Shown in pieces: positions 25,654-33,200 of a stretch of DNA of 64,000 nt (position 1 is the first letter of the stretch; each line of letters begins with the position of its first letter). The stretch spans positions 62,001-126,000 of the forward strand of contig QEVF01000014.1 of NCBI GenBank assembly GCA_003576915.1. Direction: 5' to 3'. The DNA is from Planctomycetota bacterium. Its GTDB lineage: Bacteria > Planctomycetota > UBA8742 > UBA2392. Below the pieces are notes generated by a model that was given only the letters and a program-made list of their open reading frames with translations, was not told where the DNA came from and did no database searches. A program made the position numbers and the translations under genes.

Positions 25654-25744
25654 CGCGGACTTCGGTCATGGCGTGCCCGCGAGTTGGCAATTGACGGGCG
25701 CGCGGGCAGGTGCTTGAAACTTCAACGGCAGGGGGCGGACCACC

Positions 25745-26512
25745 ATGGCATATCAACTCATCTCGGTATTGCGCGACACGGAAGACCCGCGTCTTGTCGT
25801 CGTTTCGCTCAAGCGGCCGGACGTCAAGAACGCCATCAACAGGGCCATGGTGGCGGAATTGACCCGGGCCTTTGATGACCTGCGCGACGGCGGCGATGCG
25901 GGCTGCGTGATTCTGACCGGCGAGGGCCCCGATTTTGCGGCCGGCGCAGACATCGCCGAACTGCGAGAACGCAGGGCTTTGGAGTCGCTCGCGGCCATCA
26001 ACAGCGCGCTCTTTGCCCGCATCGAGGGTTTTGCCGCCCCCGTCATCGCCGCCATTCGCGGCTACGCCCTGGGCGGAGGTTGCGAACTCACCCTTGCCTG
26101 CGACATGCGCATTGCCTCCGAGACCGCCCAGTTCGGCCAGCCCGAGGTCAACCTCGGCATCATTCCCGCTGCCGGCGGCACGCAGCGCCTGCCGCGCATC
26201 GTGGGGCTGGGCCGCGCCAAGGAACTGGTGCTGACCGGCGCCATCATTGATGCGCAGGAGGCCCTGCGCATCGGGCTCGTCAACAGGGTGGTGCCCGACA
26301 GCGAACTCATGGGCGCGTCACGCAAGATGGCACTGACCATACTCAAGAAGGGCCCCCTGGCAGTTCGCATGGCCAAGGCGGCGCTGAACCAGAGCGCGCG
26401 CATGAGCCTCGACAGCGGGCTCGCCTTCGAAAGCACCGCCCAGGCACTGCTGTTCGAGAGCGATGACAAGATGAAGCGGATGACGGACTTTCTTCAGAAG
26501 AAAAAGAAGTAG
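25745..26512 (+). CDS. Enoyl-CoA hydratase/isomerase
   Basis: A 255-residue crotonase-fold enzyme that would hydrate trans-2-enoyl-CoA to 3-hydroxyacyl-CoA. The oxyanion-hole segments are FAAGADIAELRER and GYALGGGCELTLACDMRIAS. The catalytic Glu region QPEVNLGIIPAAGGTQRLPRIVG matches true hydratases (both Glu positions look present). The ribosome site AGGGGGCGG precedes the ATG. It pairs functionally with the next gene, 3-hydroxyacyl-CoA dehydrogenase, in beta-oxidation or crotonyl-CoA/butyrate metabolism. Confidence 0.92.
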   Translation: MAYQLISVLRDTEDPRLVVVSLKRPDVKNAINRAMVAELTRAFDDLRDGGDAGCVILTGEGPDFAAGADIAELRERRALESLAAINSALFARIEGFAAPVIAAIRGYALGGGCELTLACDMRIASETAQFGQPEVNLGIIPAAGGTQRLPRIVGLGRAKELVLTGAIIDAQEALRIGLVNRVVPDSELMGASRKMALTILKKGPLAVRMAKAALNQSARMSLDSGLAFESTAQALLFESDDKMKRMTDFLQKKKK

Positions 26513-26537
26513 CAGCGTCGGGCGGCCGCTCTGGATT

Positions 26538-26580
26538 CCGGGTTCTGAATTCAAAGCGCGGGCCTTCCTTCAGAACCCGG
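26538..26580. other. 12-bp inverted repeat between enoyl-CoA hydratase and dehydrogenase genes
   Basis: CCGGGTTCTGAA and TTCAGAACCCGG pair perfectly over 12 bp around a 19-nt loop. It could attenuate transcription or stabilise the upstream message. There is no T tract. Confidence 0.5.
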
Positions 26581-26600
26581 CAATCAGCGTTCGCCATTCC

Positions 26601-27449
26601 ATGATATCCCACATCGCAGTTTTCGGCGCAGGCACCATGGGCCACGGCATCGCCCAGGTGGCCGCCCAGTCCGGCTTCAAAGTCGCGCTCTACGACATCA
26701 AGCAGGAGTTCGTCGACAAAGGACTGGCAAGCATCCGGGGCAACCTCGACAAGGGCGTCGAAAAGGGCAAGGTCACGGCCGAGCAGCGTCAAGCCGCGCT
26801 GGGCAATCTGCGCGGCACGATCGCCGTGCCGGATGCGGCCGAGGGCGTGCAGCTGGTGATTGAGGCCATCCCGGAGAAGCTCGAACTCAAGCAGGGGCTC
26901 TTCAGGGAACTGGATGGACTTTGCGGCCCTGACACGGTGTTTGCCAGCAACACATCGAGCCTGAGCATCGCGAAAATCGCCTCTTCCACCCGGCGGGGCG
27001 ACCGTTTCGTGGGCATGCACTTCTTCAATCCCGTGCATATCATGAAGCTGCTGGAGCTCGTCGTGACGGGCCAGACCAGCGCGGCCACCCTGGCCGCCGT
27101 GCAGGAGGTCGGCGCCCGGCTCGGCAAGGATTGCATCGTGGTGAAGGACTTCCCGGGCTTTGCCACCAGCCGCCTCGGAGTATGTCTGGGCCTCGAGGCC
27201 ATCCGCATGGTGGAGCAGGGAGTTGCCAGCGCCGCCGACATCGACAAGGCACTGGAGCTGGGTTACGCCCACCCCATGGGGCCCTTGAAACTCACAGATC
27301 TGGTAGGTCTGGACGTGCGCTTGAACATCGCCGACTACCTGCACGGTGAACTGAAGAGCGAGGTATTCAGGGCGCCTCAGCTCATGCGCGACATGGTCAA
27401 GGCTGGAAAGCTGGGCAAAAAGAGCGGCGAGGGTTTTTACAAGTATTGA
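26601..27449 (+). CDS. hbd: 3-hydroxybutyryl-CoA / 3-hydroxyacyl-CoA dehydrogenase
   Basis: A 282-residue NAD-dependent dehydrogenase that interconverts 3-hydroxyacyl-CoA and 3-oxoacyl-CoA. The Rossmann motif AVFGAGTMGHGIAQ is at the N terminus. VIEAIPEKLELKQ, SNTSSLSIAKIA, and the catalytic His in GMHFFNPVHIMKL follow. The second domain includes DFPGFATSRL and YAHPMGPLKLTDLVGLD. Full length. It follows the hydratase by 88 nt, separated by a hairpin. No thiolase or acyl-CoA dehydrogenase is in the window. Confidence 0.94.
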   Translation: MISHIAVFGAGTMGHGIAQVAAQSGFKVALYDIKQEFVDKGLASIRGNLDKGVEKGKVTAEQRQAALGNLRGTIAVPDAAEGVQLVIEAIPEKLELKQGLFRELDGLCGPDTVFASNTSSLSIAKIASSTRRGDRFVGMHFFNPVHIMKLLELVVTGQTSAATLAAVQEVGARLGKDCIVVKDFPGFATSRLGVCLGLEAIRMVEQGVASAADIDKALELGYAHPMGPLKLTDLVGLDVRLNIADYLHGELKSEVFRAPQLMRDMVKAGKLGKKSGEGFYKY

Positions 27450-27585
27450 AGCAGCGACAGCTTGCGGCGTGGCGCGCGGGCCGGCTCCCGGTGGCGCTTG
27501 CGGGTTGCGGCGGCGCGGGATAAATTCCTTCCGTCGCATCTTCCCCGATGCCTGGCGCTCCCCGCGCCCAACGGACCTACACAAC

Positions 27586-29334
27586 ATGTGGACTCGCGCA
27601 GGAACAGCACTTGTGCTGCTGTCGTTGTTCGTCTGGGCGGCCCAGGCCCAGAAAGCCGAGGCAAAGCCCGCCACTCGCGCGGCCGCGCTGATCAAGGCCA
27701 ACGACGCTGACAGGAACGGCAAGATCGAATTCAAGGAATGTTTCAGCCGCGCCAGGAAACTGGAGCGGGAGTTACACCAGGCCCAGGATGCCGCGCGTCG
27801 GGCCGTACTGGAAAAGGCTACTCCGGATGTTCTGGCGCCGGCGGACTTTCTCGCGGCCGACGTGAATGACAACCTCTCGCTTTCACGTGAAGAATTGGAG
27901 GCCTTTCTGACGGCCCAGTCGGGCGGGCAGGCTCCTGCCATGAACGAAGCCGATGAGGACACGCTGTTCAAGGCGCGGTGGGAGGATTCCTGGCCTGACC
28001 TTCTCAAGCGCATGGACGCAAACCGTGACAGGAAGCTTTCCCTGAGTGAGCTCGCGCCGCGCTTTCCGCGCGAACTGACGGCCGAGGAATTTGCAAAGGC
28101 CGACACCAGCAAGGACCAGTGCCTCGAGTTCTCGGAATTCTTCGCCATGCTCAACGCCAGGCGAGCCGAGGGCCTTTGCATCACTCACCTGGTCAACGGT
28201 TGGTGGGTCAGCGAAGTGGCGACCTGCAAAAACACGGAGGACGAAGGAGGCCCCCACGTTGGCGGCAGTGCTTCGGAAGAGTGGGTGTCTGACGAGGCGG
28301 CCGTGGAACCTCCGGGCGGCGAAGCCGGAAAGGAATCCAGGGAGGACCGAAAGACGGGCGTTCGCTCTCAACCCGGGCTGTCCAGGCGCAAGCTGGGACT
28401 TGGTACGTCCCTGCTCTTCCTGGAAGAGCGGGAAGACAAGCCCGGCCCCGCCGGAACGCCGCGCCCGACGCAGGAGTATGAGCGTTACGACTTCATGGAG
28501 ATCAAGTCCAAGCAGATTCGCTGGCGCACCCTTTCCTGCTACGCCGATGGGGACTCGGACCATCGTCGAGGAGGAGAGCACAGCTACCCGGTAGATTACG
28601 CGTCCGCTCAGGCCAAGGCCGTCAAAGCAAAATGCGAGCGCAGCGTGATGGACATCGGCGATGAGAAGTTCGAAGCCTTCACCCTGGATCCGGCCCCGGG
28701 TTTGAGCATCACCGTCATTGTCGTGGACGGTGTCGAGGTCATTGCCAGGCAGTCGGGAACCTCCCCGGGATTCCGCAAGACGCTCCTGCGCTTTGTTGAC
28801 CGCCCTGATGCGCCCCGGAACTACAAACCTGCCGCGCCGCTGGAAAATCGCGCCAAGGACGGCCTCTCGCCCCGTGAAGTCAAGGCGGGCCTCAAGCTGC
28901 TTTACTCACTGCCGCAGGGCGGGGAAAAGGTCGACCACCTGACCCGTTGTACGTGGATGGCGAGGCTCAAGACCGGCGATGACCGGTACGCCGTGGTGGA
29001 AGTCGTGGGGCGGGCCAACGGCCAGTGCCACATGAGGGCGCGCGGCTGCAACGAAAACGCCGACAGCTCCACCAAGGGGTGGGATGTGCGCGGGCAATTC
29101 AGCGAGTATCAGTTCAGTGCGCAGGCAGGGCACATGCGCCAGCCGGTTCGAAGGGAAGGGCCCGTGGAGATCGGCGGAGAGCGCTTTGAGGCCTACTCCA
29201 CTCCGGATCCCTTTGCTGAGTCCGGGGGGTCCGTGGTCTACATTGTCATGGACGGCGTTGAGGTCGTTTACCGGCGGCTCGACGGCGCGGGCAAGACCCT
29301 GGAGGAATTGGCGGGTTTTGTCGAAGCTGAGTAG
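27586..29334 (+). CDS. Secreted EF-hand protein with duplicated C-terminal domain
   Basis: A 582-residue exported protein. The signal peptide is residues 1-21 (ALVLLSLFVWAAQAQ). Four EF-hand-like Ca2+ loops lie in residues 35-190: NDADRNGKIEFKE, ADVNDNLSLSREE, MDANRDRKLSLSE, and ADTSKDQCLEFSE, the last less canonical. A Gly/Glu-rich linker follows. The rest holds two related blocks (MDIGDEKFEAFTLDPAP...VVDGVEVIARQ and VEIGGERFEAYSTPDPF...VMDGVEVVYRR), with a Cys-containing stretch in between. The first 39 codons of the longer open frame (from 27469) are not needed; the ATG at 27586 gives the signal peptide. Function is unknown; probably calcium-dependent at the cell surface. A clear terminator follows. 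Confidence 0.78.
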   Translation: MWTRAGTALVLLSLFVWAAQAQKAEAKPATRAAALIKANDADRNGKIEFKECFSRARKLERELHQAQDAARRAVLEKATPDVLAPADFLAADVNDNLSLSREELEAFLTAQSGGQAPAMNEADEDTLFKARWEDSWPDLLKRMDANRDRKLSLSELAPRFPRELTAEEFAKADTSKDQCLEFSEFFAMLNARRAEGLCITHLVNGWWVSEVATCKNTEDEGGPHVGGSASEEWVSDEAAVEPPGGEAGKESREDRKTGVRSQPGLSRRKLGLGTSLLFLEEREDKPGPAGTPRPTQEYERYDFMEIKSKQIRWRTLSCYADGDSDHRRGGEHSYPVDYASAQAKAVKAKCERSVMDIGDEKFEAFTLDPAPGLSITVIVVDGVEVIARQSGTSPGFRKTLLRFVDRPDAPRNYKPAAPLENRAKDGLSPREVKAGLKLLYSLPQGGEKVDHLTRCTWMARLKTGDDRYAVVEVVGRANGQCHMRARGCNENADSSTKGWDVRGQFSEYQFSAQAGHMRQPVRREGPVEIGGERFEAYSTPDPFAESGGSVVYIVMDGVEVVYRRLDGAGKTLEELAGFVEAE

Positions 29335-29347
29335 GCCGGGCATTGCG

Positions 29348-29383
29348 CCGGGGCGGCCTACAGGCCGCCCCGGTTTCGATTTT
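29348..29383 (+). terminator. Rho-independent terminator after the EF-hand gene
   Basis: CCGGGGCGGCCT and AGGCCGCCCCGG form a 12-bp stem with a 2-nt centre, followed by TTTCGATTTT, 13 nt after the stop codon. Confidence 0.82.
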
Positions 29384-29427
29384 CCCCCGACCGGTCGTGC
29401 AAAGAAAAGCATCCGGACATCGGCCTG

Positions 29428-29631
29428 GAGCTCTTTTTGAGTTGGTCCGCAGGGCCAACGCCGGGCGCAAAACGAGCCGGGCAAGGCAGCCGAGCCGAAA
29501 GGCCGGCAGGAGCCAGGTGCGGCGAGACCAACGGCGACCGTAGGGAGCGAACCCGCAATGCGCGCAGCGCTTGGCGGGAACCGCGATGTTCGCTGCGAGC
29601 GAGAGCCTGCGGACCAACTGCGAAGAAGCTC
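29428..29631. mobile_element. 204-bp element with imperfect terminal inverted repeats (MITE-like or structured RNA)
   Basis: The ends 29428-29453 and 29606-29631 are inverted repeats of 26 bp; the inner 13 bp (GTTGGTCCGCAGG / CCTGCGGACCAAC) match perfectly and the outer part partly (GAGCTCTTTTTGA versus GAGCTTCTTCGCA). The interior has further pairing, for example AGCGAAC/GTTCGCT around CCGC/GCGG (29553-29597 area). There is no coding content. The right end abuts the stop codon of the TPR gene (29631-29633). It could be a non-autonomous transposable element, a REP-type unit or a folded RNA. No second copy is present in the window and no target-site duplication is obvious. Confidence 0.5.
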
Positions 29632-30842
29632 TAACCCTCGGCCTTCTCCAGATACTTCCTGGCCTCTTCCTTCTTGCCGATGGAATCCAGGAACGTGCCC
29701 AGGGCGTGATGGTACTTGCTCAGGCGGTCGGCCTTGCCGTCATCCTTGACTTCGCTCTTCTCCTCGAACTCCACGGCCTTGCGGAAAGCCTCCTCGGCTT
29801 CCTTCTTGCGGCCGGCCACGGCGCAGGCCTCCCCCAGGCCAAACCAGCTTTTGGCCAGAATGTGCGCGTCGGCCTTGCCCTTCTCCTTGCCCTTGACCGA
29901 GGCCTGAAAGGCCTTGATCGCCTCCTCATGCTGGTTGAGTTGCGAGAGCGATTCCCCCAGCCCGTGCTGCAGGTGCGACACCACCAGCGGATCTTCGTGG
30001 GCGTCCTCCGCCATCTTGATGGCCTTGCGCCGCGCCATCACGCTGGGCATGGGCTTGCCCGCGACATAGAGCATCTCGGCCAGGCCGCGCTGCATCTGCA
30101 CCCGTTTCGCAAGCGGCATGCCCGCCTTCTCCGCGAACTTGAGGGCGTTGTTGAAGGCCTTTTCGCCTTCCGCGTTCCAGTCGGCCAGGCGCTTCTTCAG
30201 CGCGGGGTCTGCTGTCTGCGACTTCCCCGTCTGCGCCTGCTGCACCCCCGCCACGGCCTCCTGAAACTTCAGCGAACCGTCAAGCTGCGCCGCCAGCGGC
30301 TTGAGCGCCCGCCCCAGATGGAACCACAGGTGCGCCTTGACCTCATCATCGCTGTTGGCCGCTTCCGCCAGCGCCAGGGCCTTGCGGAACCACTCCGCCG
30401 CGTCTTCATGCTTGTCGCCCAGCAACAGGGCCTCGCCGTAACGGAAGAACAGGTTCACCCGCGCAGCCGGCGGCGCCTGGACCTCTTCCTTCAGGTCAAC
30501 GGCCTTGTTGAAGCTGATCACCGCATTCTGGAGCTGGCCCGCCGCCGCCTGCGCCTCGCCCAGCCGGCAATACGAGTTGGCCAGCCCGTTCTTGTCTCCG
30601 CCGCCGGCCTGCTCGCGCTCGATCATTTTCTCGAAGTGCCGCACGGCGCTTGTCGCGTCGCCGCCATCGAGGGCCAGGTTGCCCGCGATCTCGTGCCACA
30701 CGGCCTCATCCAGCGGCGAGAGATTGCCCGGCATTTCCACCCGGTCGGGGTTGGGGCTCATCTGTCTCAGCACCACCTCGGCGGCCTTGGCATTGCCCTG
30801 GTAGTAGTCGTTGATGGCGGCTTCCAGCTTTTCGTTGGCCAT
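29631..30842 (-). CDS. TPR-repeat protein
   Basis: A 403-residue, mostly helical protein with many degenerate tetratricopeptide repeats, seen as A-x-x-x-F-x-x-A/E patterns: AVWHEIAGNLALDGGDATSAVRHFEKM (in parts), LANSYCRLGEAQAAAGQLQNAVISFNKAV (in parts), ALGTFLDSIGKKEEARKYLEKAE. There is no signal peptide or membrane helix, so it is cytoplasmic. TPR arrays are protein-interaction scaffolds; the partner is unknown. GAGG lies 6 nt before the ATG. It is divergent from the LRR gene with a 57-bp shared promoter gap. Confidence 0.85.
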   Translation of the reverse strand: MANEKLEAAINDYYQGNAKAAEVVLRQMSPNPDRVEMPGNLSPLDEAVWHEIAGNLALDGGDATSAVRHFEKMIEREQAGGGDKNGLANSYCRLGEAQAAAGQLQNAVISFNKAVDLKEEVQAPPAARVNLFFRYGEALLLGDKHEDAAEWFRKALALAEAANSDDEVKAHLWFHLGRALKPLAAQLDGSLKFQEAVAGVQQAQTGKSQTADPALKKRLADWNAEGEKAFNNALKFAEKAGMPLAKRVQMQRGLAEMLYVAGKPMPSVMARRKAIKMAEDAHEDPLVVSHLQHGLGESLSQLNQHEEAIKAFQASVKGKEKGKADAHILAKSWFGLGEACAVAGRKKEAEEAFRKAVEFEEKSEVKDDGKADRLSKYHHALGTFLDSIGKKEEARKYLEKAEG

Positions 30843-30887
30843 GGGTTGCCTCGTGTTCAGATTGGCCGATAATCACGGTTTGAAGTA

Positions 30888-30893
30888 AAGAAT
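30888..30893 (+). promoter_or_regulatory. -10-like box of a possible leaderless promoter (LRR gene)
   Basis: AAGAAT followed by GCAACC and the ATG at 30900. This is the weakest match of the leaderless set because the first T of TAnnnT is replaced by A. Confidence 0.3.
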
Positions 30894-30899
30894 GCAACC

Positions 30900-31538
30900 A
30901 TGGAACTCAAGCACGCGCCCTGCCTGCTCCTCTTCGTCCTCGCCCTCTTCGGCGCGGCATGCGGCTTCGTGGGCGTGAATGCCTGGCCCGACGACCACGA
31001 CAACGACCGCGAAGAAGCCATGGATCTTCCGCCGCAATCGGCCCTGCCCGGCCGCTTCCGCGCCCGCGGCGACGTGCCCAACACCCACGACCGCGGCCTG
31101 CCACGGGGGCTCGTCAACATGCTGCCCGACACCCACCTGACCTTCGCCTGCGAGCGCCAGGATTTCTTTGGCGATGATCACCTGGCACTGCTCGCGCCCC
31201 TGCCCCGCCTGCGCGTGGTCGAAGTTGTCGATACCCCCGGCCTTACACCCAAGGGCCTGACACGCCTGAGCGAAATGCCCAAGCTGGCGGGGCTCACGCT
31301 GTTGGGGGCCGTGAGCCTCAGCGACGCCGCTCTGGAGCAGATCGCCCGGGCCGGCCACCTCGAATGGCTTGAACTGGGTCCCTGCGACAACGTGAGCGCC
31401 GGCGGTGTCCGGAAACTGGCGGCACTCAAGAAACTGCGCACCCTGGTGCTCTACGACGCGCGGCATCTTTCCGCCGCCGACGTAGAGGCCCTGGAACGGG
31501 AGCGCCCGCAACTCCAGGTGTTCACCCGCACCCGCTGA
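30900..31538 (+). CDS. Secreted leucine-rich-repeat (AMN1-like) protein
   Basis: A 212-residue exported protein. Residues 1-25 are a signal peptide ending in FGAAC, a weak lipobox. The C-terminal half holds about four LRR units of the cysteine-containing/RNI type (LPRLRVVEVVDTPGLTPKGL, MPKLAGLTLLGAVSLSDAAL, AGHLEWLELGPCDNVSAGGV, LKKLRTLVLYDARHLSAADV). LRRs mediate binding; the partner is unknown. No ribosome site precedes the ATG. A region between residues 30 and 75 is charged and probably unstructured. Confidence 0.78.
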   Translation: MELKHAPCLLLFVLALFGAACGFVGVNAWPDDHDNDREEAMDLPPQSALPGRFRARGDVPNTHDRGLPRGLVNMLPDTHLTFACERQDFFGDDHLALLAPLPRLRVVEVVDTPGLTPKGLTRLSEMPKLAGLTLLGAVSLSDAALEQIARAGHLEWLELGPCDNVSAGGVRKLAALKKLRTLVLYDARHLSAADVEALERERPQLQVFTRTR

Positions 31539-31586
31539 CCCCGTCATGCCGACTTGCGCGGGCGCTTACGTGCCATCGCCGGCAGT

Positions 31587-32130
31587 TTGGGAGTTCGCGG
31601 AGGAAATCGGGCGCGCTATGATTTCACCATACCTGATGAAGCAAAGGTCACGGCTCTGTCCGAAATAGGGCGCGTGCGGCTGAAGCTCTGGCCCGACGCT
31701 CCATGACTGTGTTTCAGCTTGTCAAATCCGTCGCGATTGCACCTGCCGTCGCCACGTGGGCGTACCGGGACAAGTTGCCGGAGAATTGGGTCGACAACCC
31801 TGCTTCCGTGCCGGCCGAGTTCTGGGTGTTCGCGATTCCTGCAGCCATTTTGGTGCCGTCCACCCTCGTTCTTTTCATCCTTGCCGCCATTCGCGCTGGG
31901 AAGTCCAGCCGCGCCGCGGCCTTTACGCTCCCGCGATCCGGACCGCTGGCCTGCCCGCCGACACAGGCGCAGGTGGCCTCCTGTGGGCGCGGCTTGAAAC
32001 AGTCGTCGAAGTGACTCAGGAACGCATCCGGCTCGCCGCGCAACGCAACCATATCGTCGCCGGAGGGCACGTCATCTCCAGCAGGATGAACTCTGGAAAC
32101 GACACCGGCAAGCAACGCTTCAACGCTTGA
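31587..32130 (+). pseudogene. Possible decayed gene read in three frame segments
   Basis: Three protein-like stretches follow one another in different frames: up to the TGA at 31704 (ends YDFTIPDEAKVTALSEIG then RVRLKLWPDAP), then the ORF from 31703, then a tail ending at 32130 (GLPADTGAGGLLWARLETV, TQERIRLAAQRNHIVAGGHV). Each looks amphipathic and protein-like, but no single frame spans the region, and third-codon GC is lower than in neighbours. Two frameshifts or a degraded insert would explain it. It could also be chance. Confidence 0.28.
31703..32014 (+). CDS. Hypothetical short membrane protein (possibly a fragment)
   Basis: A 103-codon frame with one clear hydrophobic helix (FWVFAIPAAILVPSTLVLFILAAI) and a preceding amphipathic region (AYRDKLPENWVDNPASVPAEF). 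Its ATG overlaps the stop of an upstream open stretch (ATGA at 31703-31706), which hints at coupled translation. The last 25 residues look unlike protein, while another frame becomes protein-like there, so the true reading frame may shift. No family was recognised. Confidence 0.38.
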   Translation: MTVFQLVKSVAIAPAVATWAYRDKLPENWVDNPASVPAEFWVFAIPAAILVPSTLVLFILAAIRAGKSSRAAAFTLPRSGPLACPPTQAQVASCGRGLKQSSK

Positions 32131-32151
32131 GTCCCTTCCAGCGTTGCGGTG

Positions 32152-32883
32152 CTAGCCGGCGTTGGCGGGTTTGAGGCGATCGACCAGGCCGCCGAAGCGG
32201 CGCTCGCGGGCGTTGAAGTTGGTGATGGCGGCGTGCAGGTGCTCGGCGCGGAAGTCCGGCCAGAGCGTTTCGGTTACGTAGAGTTCGCTGTAGCTGATCT
32301 GCCAGAGCAGGAAATTGGAGATGCGCAGCTCGCCGCCGGTGCGGATGACAAGGTCCGGCTCGGGCATGTTGGGTTGGTAGAGGCGGGCCTGGATCAGGGC
32401 TTCGTCCACCTGTTCGGGTTTGAGGCGTCCCTGGGCCACTTCGCGCGCCAGGGCCTGCATGGCATCCACGATTTCGTTGCGCCCGCCGTAGTTCAGTGCC
32501 AGGCAGAGGTTGGTGCCCTTGTTGTTCTCCGTCAGCTTGCGCGTGAGTTCGTATTCGCGCAGCACATACTTGGGCAGGGCGTCAAGGCGGCCAATGGCGG
32601 TGAGGCGCACGTCGTTGTTCATCAGCGTGTCGCGCTCGGCCACCAGAAAGCGCTTGAGCAACTGCATCAGCAATTCGATCTCAAGGCGGGGACGCTTCCA
32701 GTTCTCGGCGGAAAATGCGTAAACGGTGAGTTGCCCGACCTTGAGCCTTGCGCACTCTTCAGTGATGACGCGAACGGAGTCCACCCCGGCCTCATGGCCG
32801 CGAATGCGCATCATGCCGCGGGATTGGGCCCAGCGGCCGTTTCCATCCATGATGATGGCGATGTGACGGGGTACGGTCGGCAT
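32152..32883 (-). CDS. uppS: Isoprenyl transferase (undecaprenyl diphosphate synthase)
   Basis: Cis-prenyltransferase making undecaprenyl diphosphate, the lipid carrier for cell-wall synthesis. The 243-residue product carries HIAIIMDGNGRWAQSRG (the catalytic Asp near residue 13), AFSAENWKRP, LALNYGGRNEIVDAM, PEPDLVIRTGGELRISNFLLWQISYSELYV (in parts) and LWPDF. Full length. A promoter candidate (TTGCCT-16-TAGGAT) lies just upstream, and beyond it the five-hairpin element. No cdsA or dxr gene is next to it, unlike many bacteria. Confidence 0.96.
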   Translation of the reverse strand: MPTVPRHIAIIMDGNGRWAQSRGMMRIRGHEAGVDSVRVITEECARLKVGQLTVYAFSAENWKRPRLEIELLMQLLKRFLVAERDTLMNNDVRLTAIGRLDALPKYVLREYELTRKLTENNKGTNLCLALNYGGRNEIVDAMQALAREVAQGRLKPEQVDEALIQARLYQPNMPEPDLVIRTGGELRISNFLLWQISYSELYVTETLWPDFRAEHLHAAITNFNARERRFGGLVDRLKPANAG

Positions 32884-32908
32884 ACTCTGTCCGGCAAAGT
32901 ATGGCGTA

Positions 32909-32936
32909 ATCCTACCCCGTTTGTGCCCCGAGGCAA
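32909..32936 (-). promoter_or_regulatory. Candidate sigma-70 promoter of uppS
   Basis: Reading leftwards, TTGCCT (32936-32931), a 16-nt spacer, then TAGGAT (32914-32909). The leader before the ATG at 32883 would be about 20 nt, so the five-hairpin element lies upstream of, not inside, this transcript. Confidence 0.4.
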
Positions 32937-32954
32937 GTTCGGAGTGTCAGGGGC

Positions 32955-33114
32955 CTGGCAGGCCGCTGAAATACGGCCTGCGGACGCAAGCCATGGAGGG
33001 CTTGCGCATTTCAAGCGGCTGAAAAGCCGCTTGAAATGAAGGTCGGGCCAGATGCACTTTGGCCCGACCGGGCTGAAAAAGTGGCCGGATGCCACTTCTT
33101 CATCAGCCTGCCAG
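32955..33114 (+). repeat. Five-hairpin structured element, copy A
   Basis: Five consecutive hairpins. (1) GCAGGCCG/CGGCCTGC, 32958-32981. (2) CGCAAGCC/GGCTTGCG, 32985-33006. (3) CATTTCAAGCGGCT/AGCCGCTTGAAATG with a GAAA loop, 33007-33038. (4) GGTCGGGCCA/TGGCCCGACC, 33041-33069. (5) GGCTGA/TCAGCC enclosing AAGTGGC/GCCACTT, 33071-33108. An outer helix CTGGCAGGC (32955) with GCCTGCCAG (ends 33114) would close the whole but competes with hairpins 1 and 5. A second copy lies at 52873-53028. It sits between the divergent uppS and carA promoters. It fills the non-coding gap 32884-33200 together with those promoters. Confidence 0.75.
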
Positions 33115-33143
33115 TGTCGGCAGCTGAAGCGATTTCCACAGCG

Positions 33144-33171
33144 TTGCCCGGGAGCCGGCCCTCGTTACACT
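33144..33171 (+). promoter_or_regulatory. Candidate sigma-70 promoter of carA
   Basis: TTGCCC at 33144, a 16-nt spacer, and TACACT at 33166. It lies 29 nt before the carA ATG and downstream of the five-hairpin element. GTTACACT resembles the GTTACAAT next to element copy B. Confidence 0.42.
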
Positions 33172-33200
33172 GCGCGCCGGAAACAACCCACTGGAGCGCC

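Noticed and set aside
33036..33200. N-terminal extension of carA to 33036
   Set aside because: It would translate the five-hairpin element; CarA proteins start near MRKRQAGVLLLEDG.
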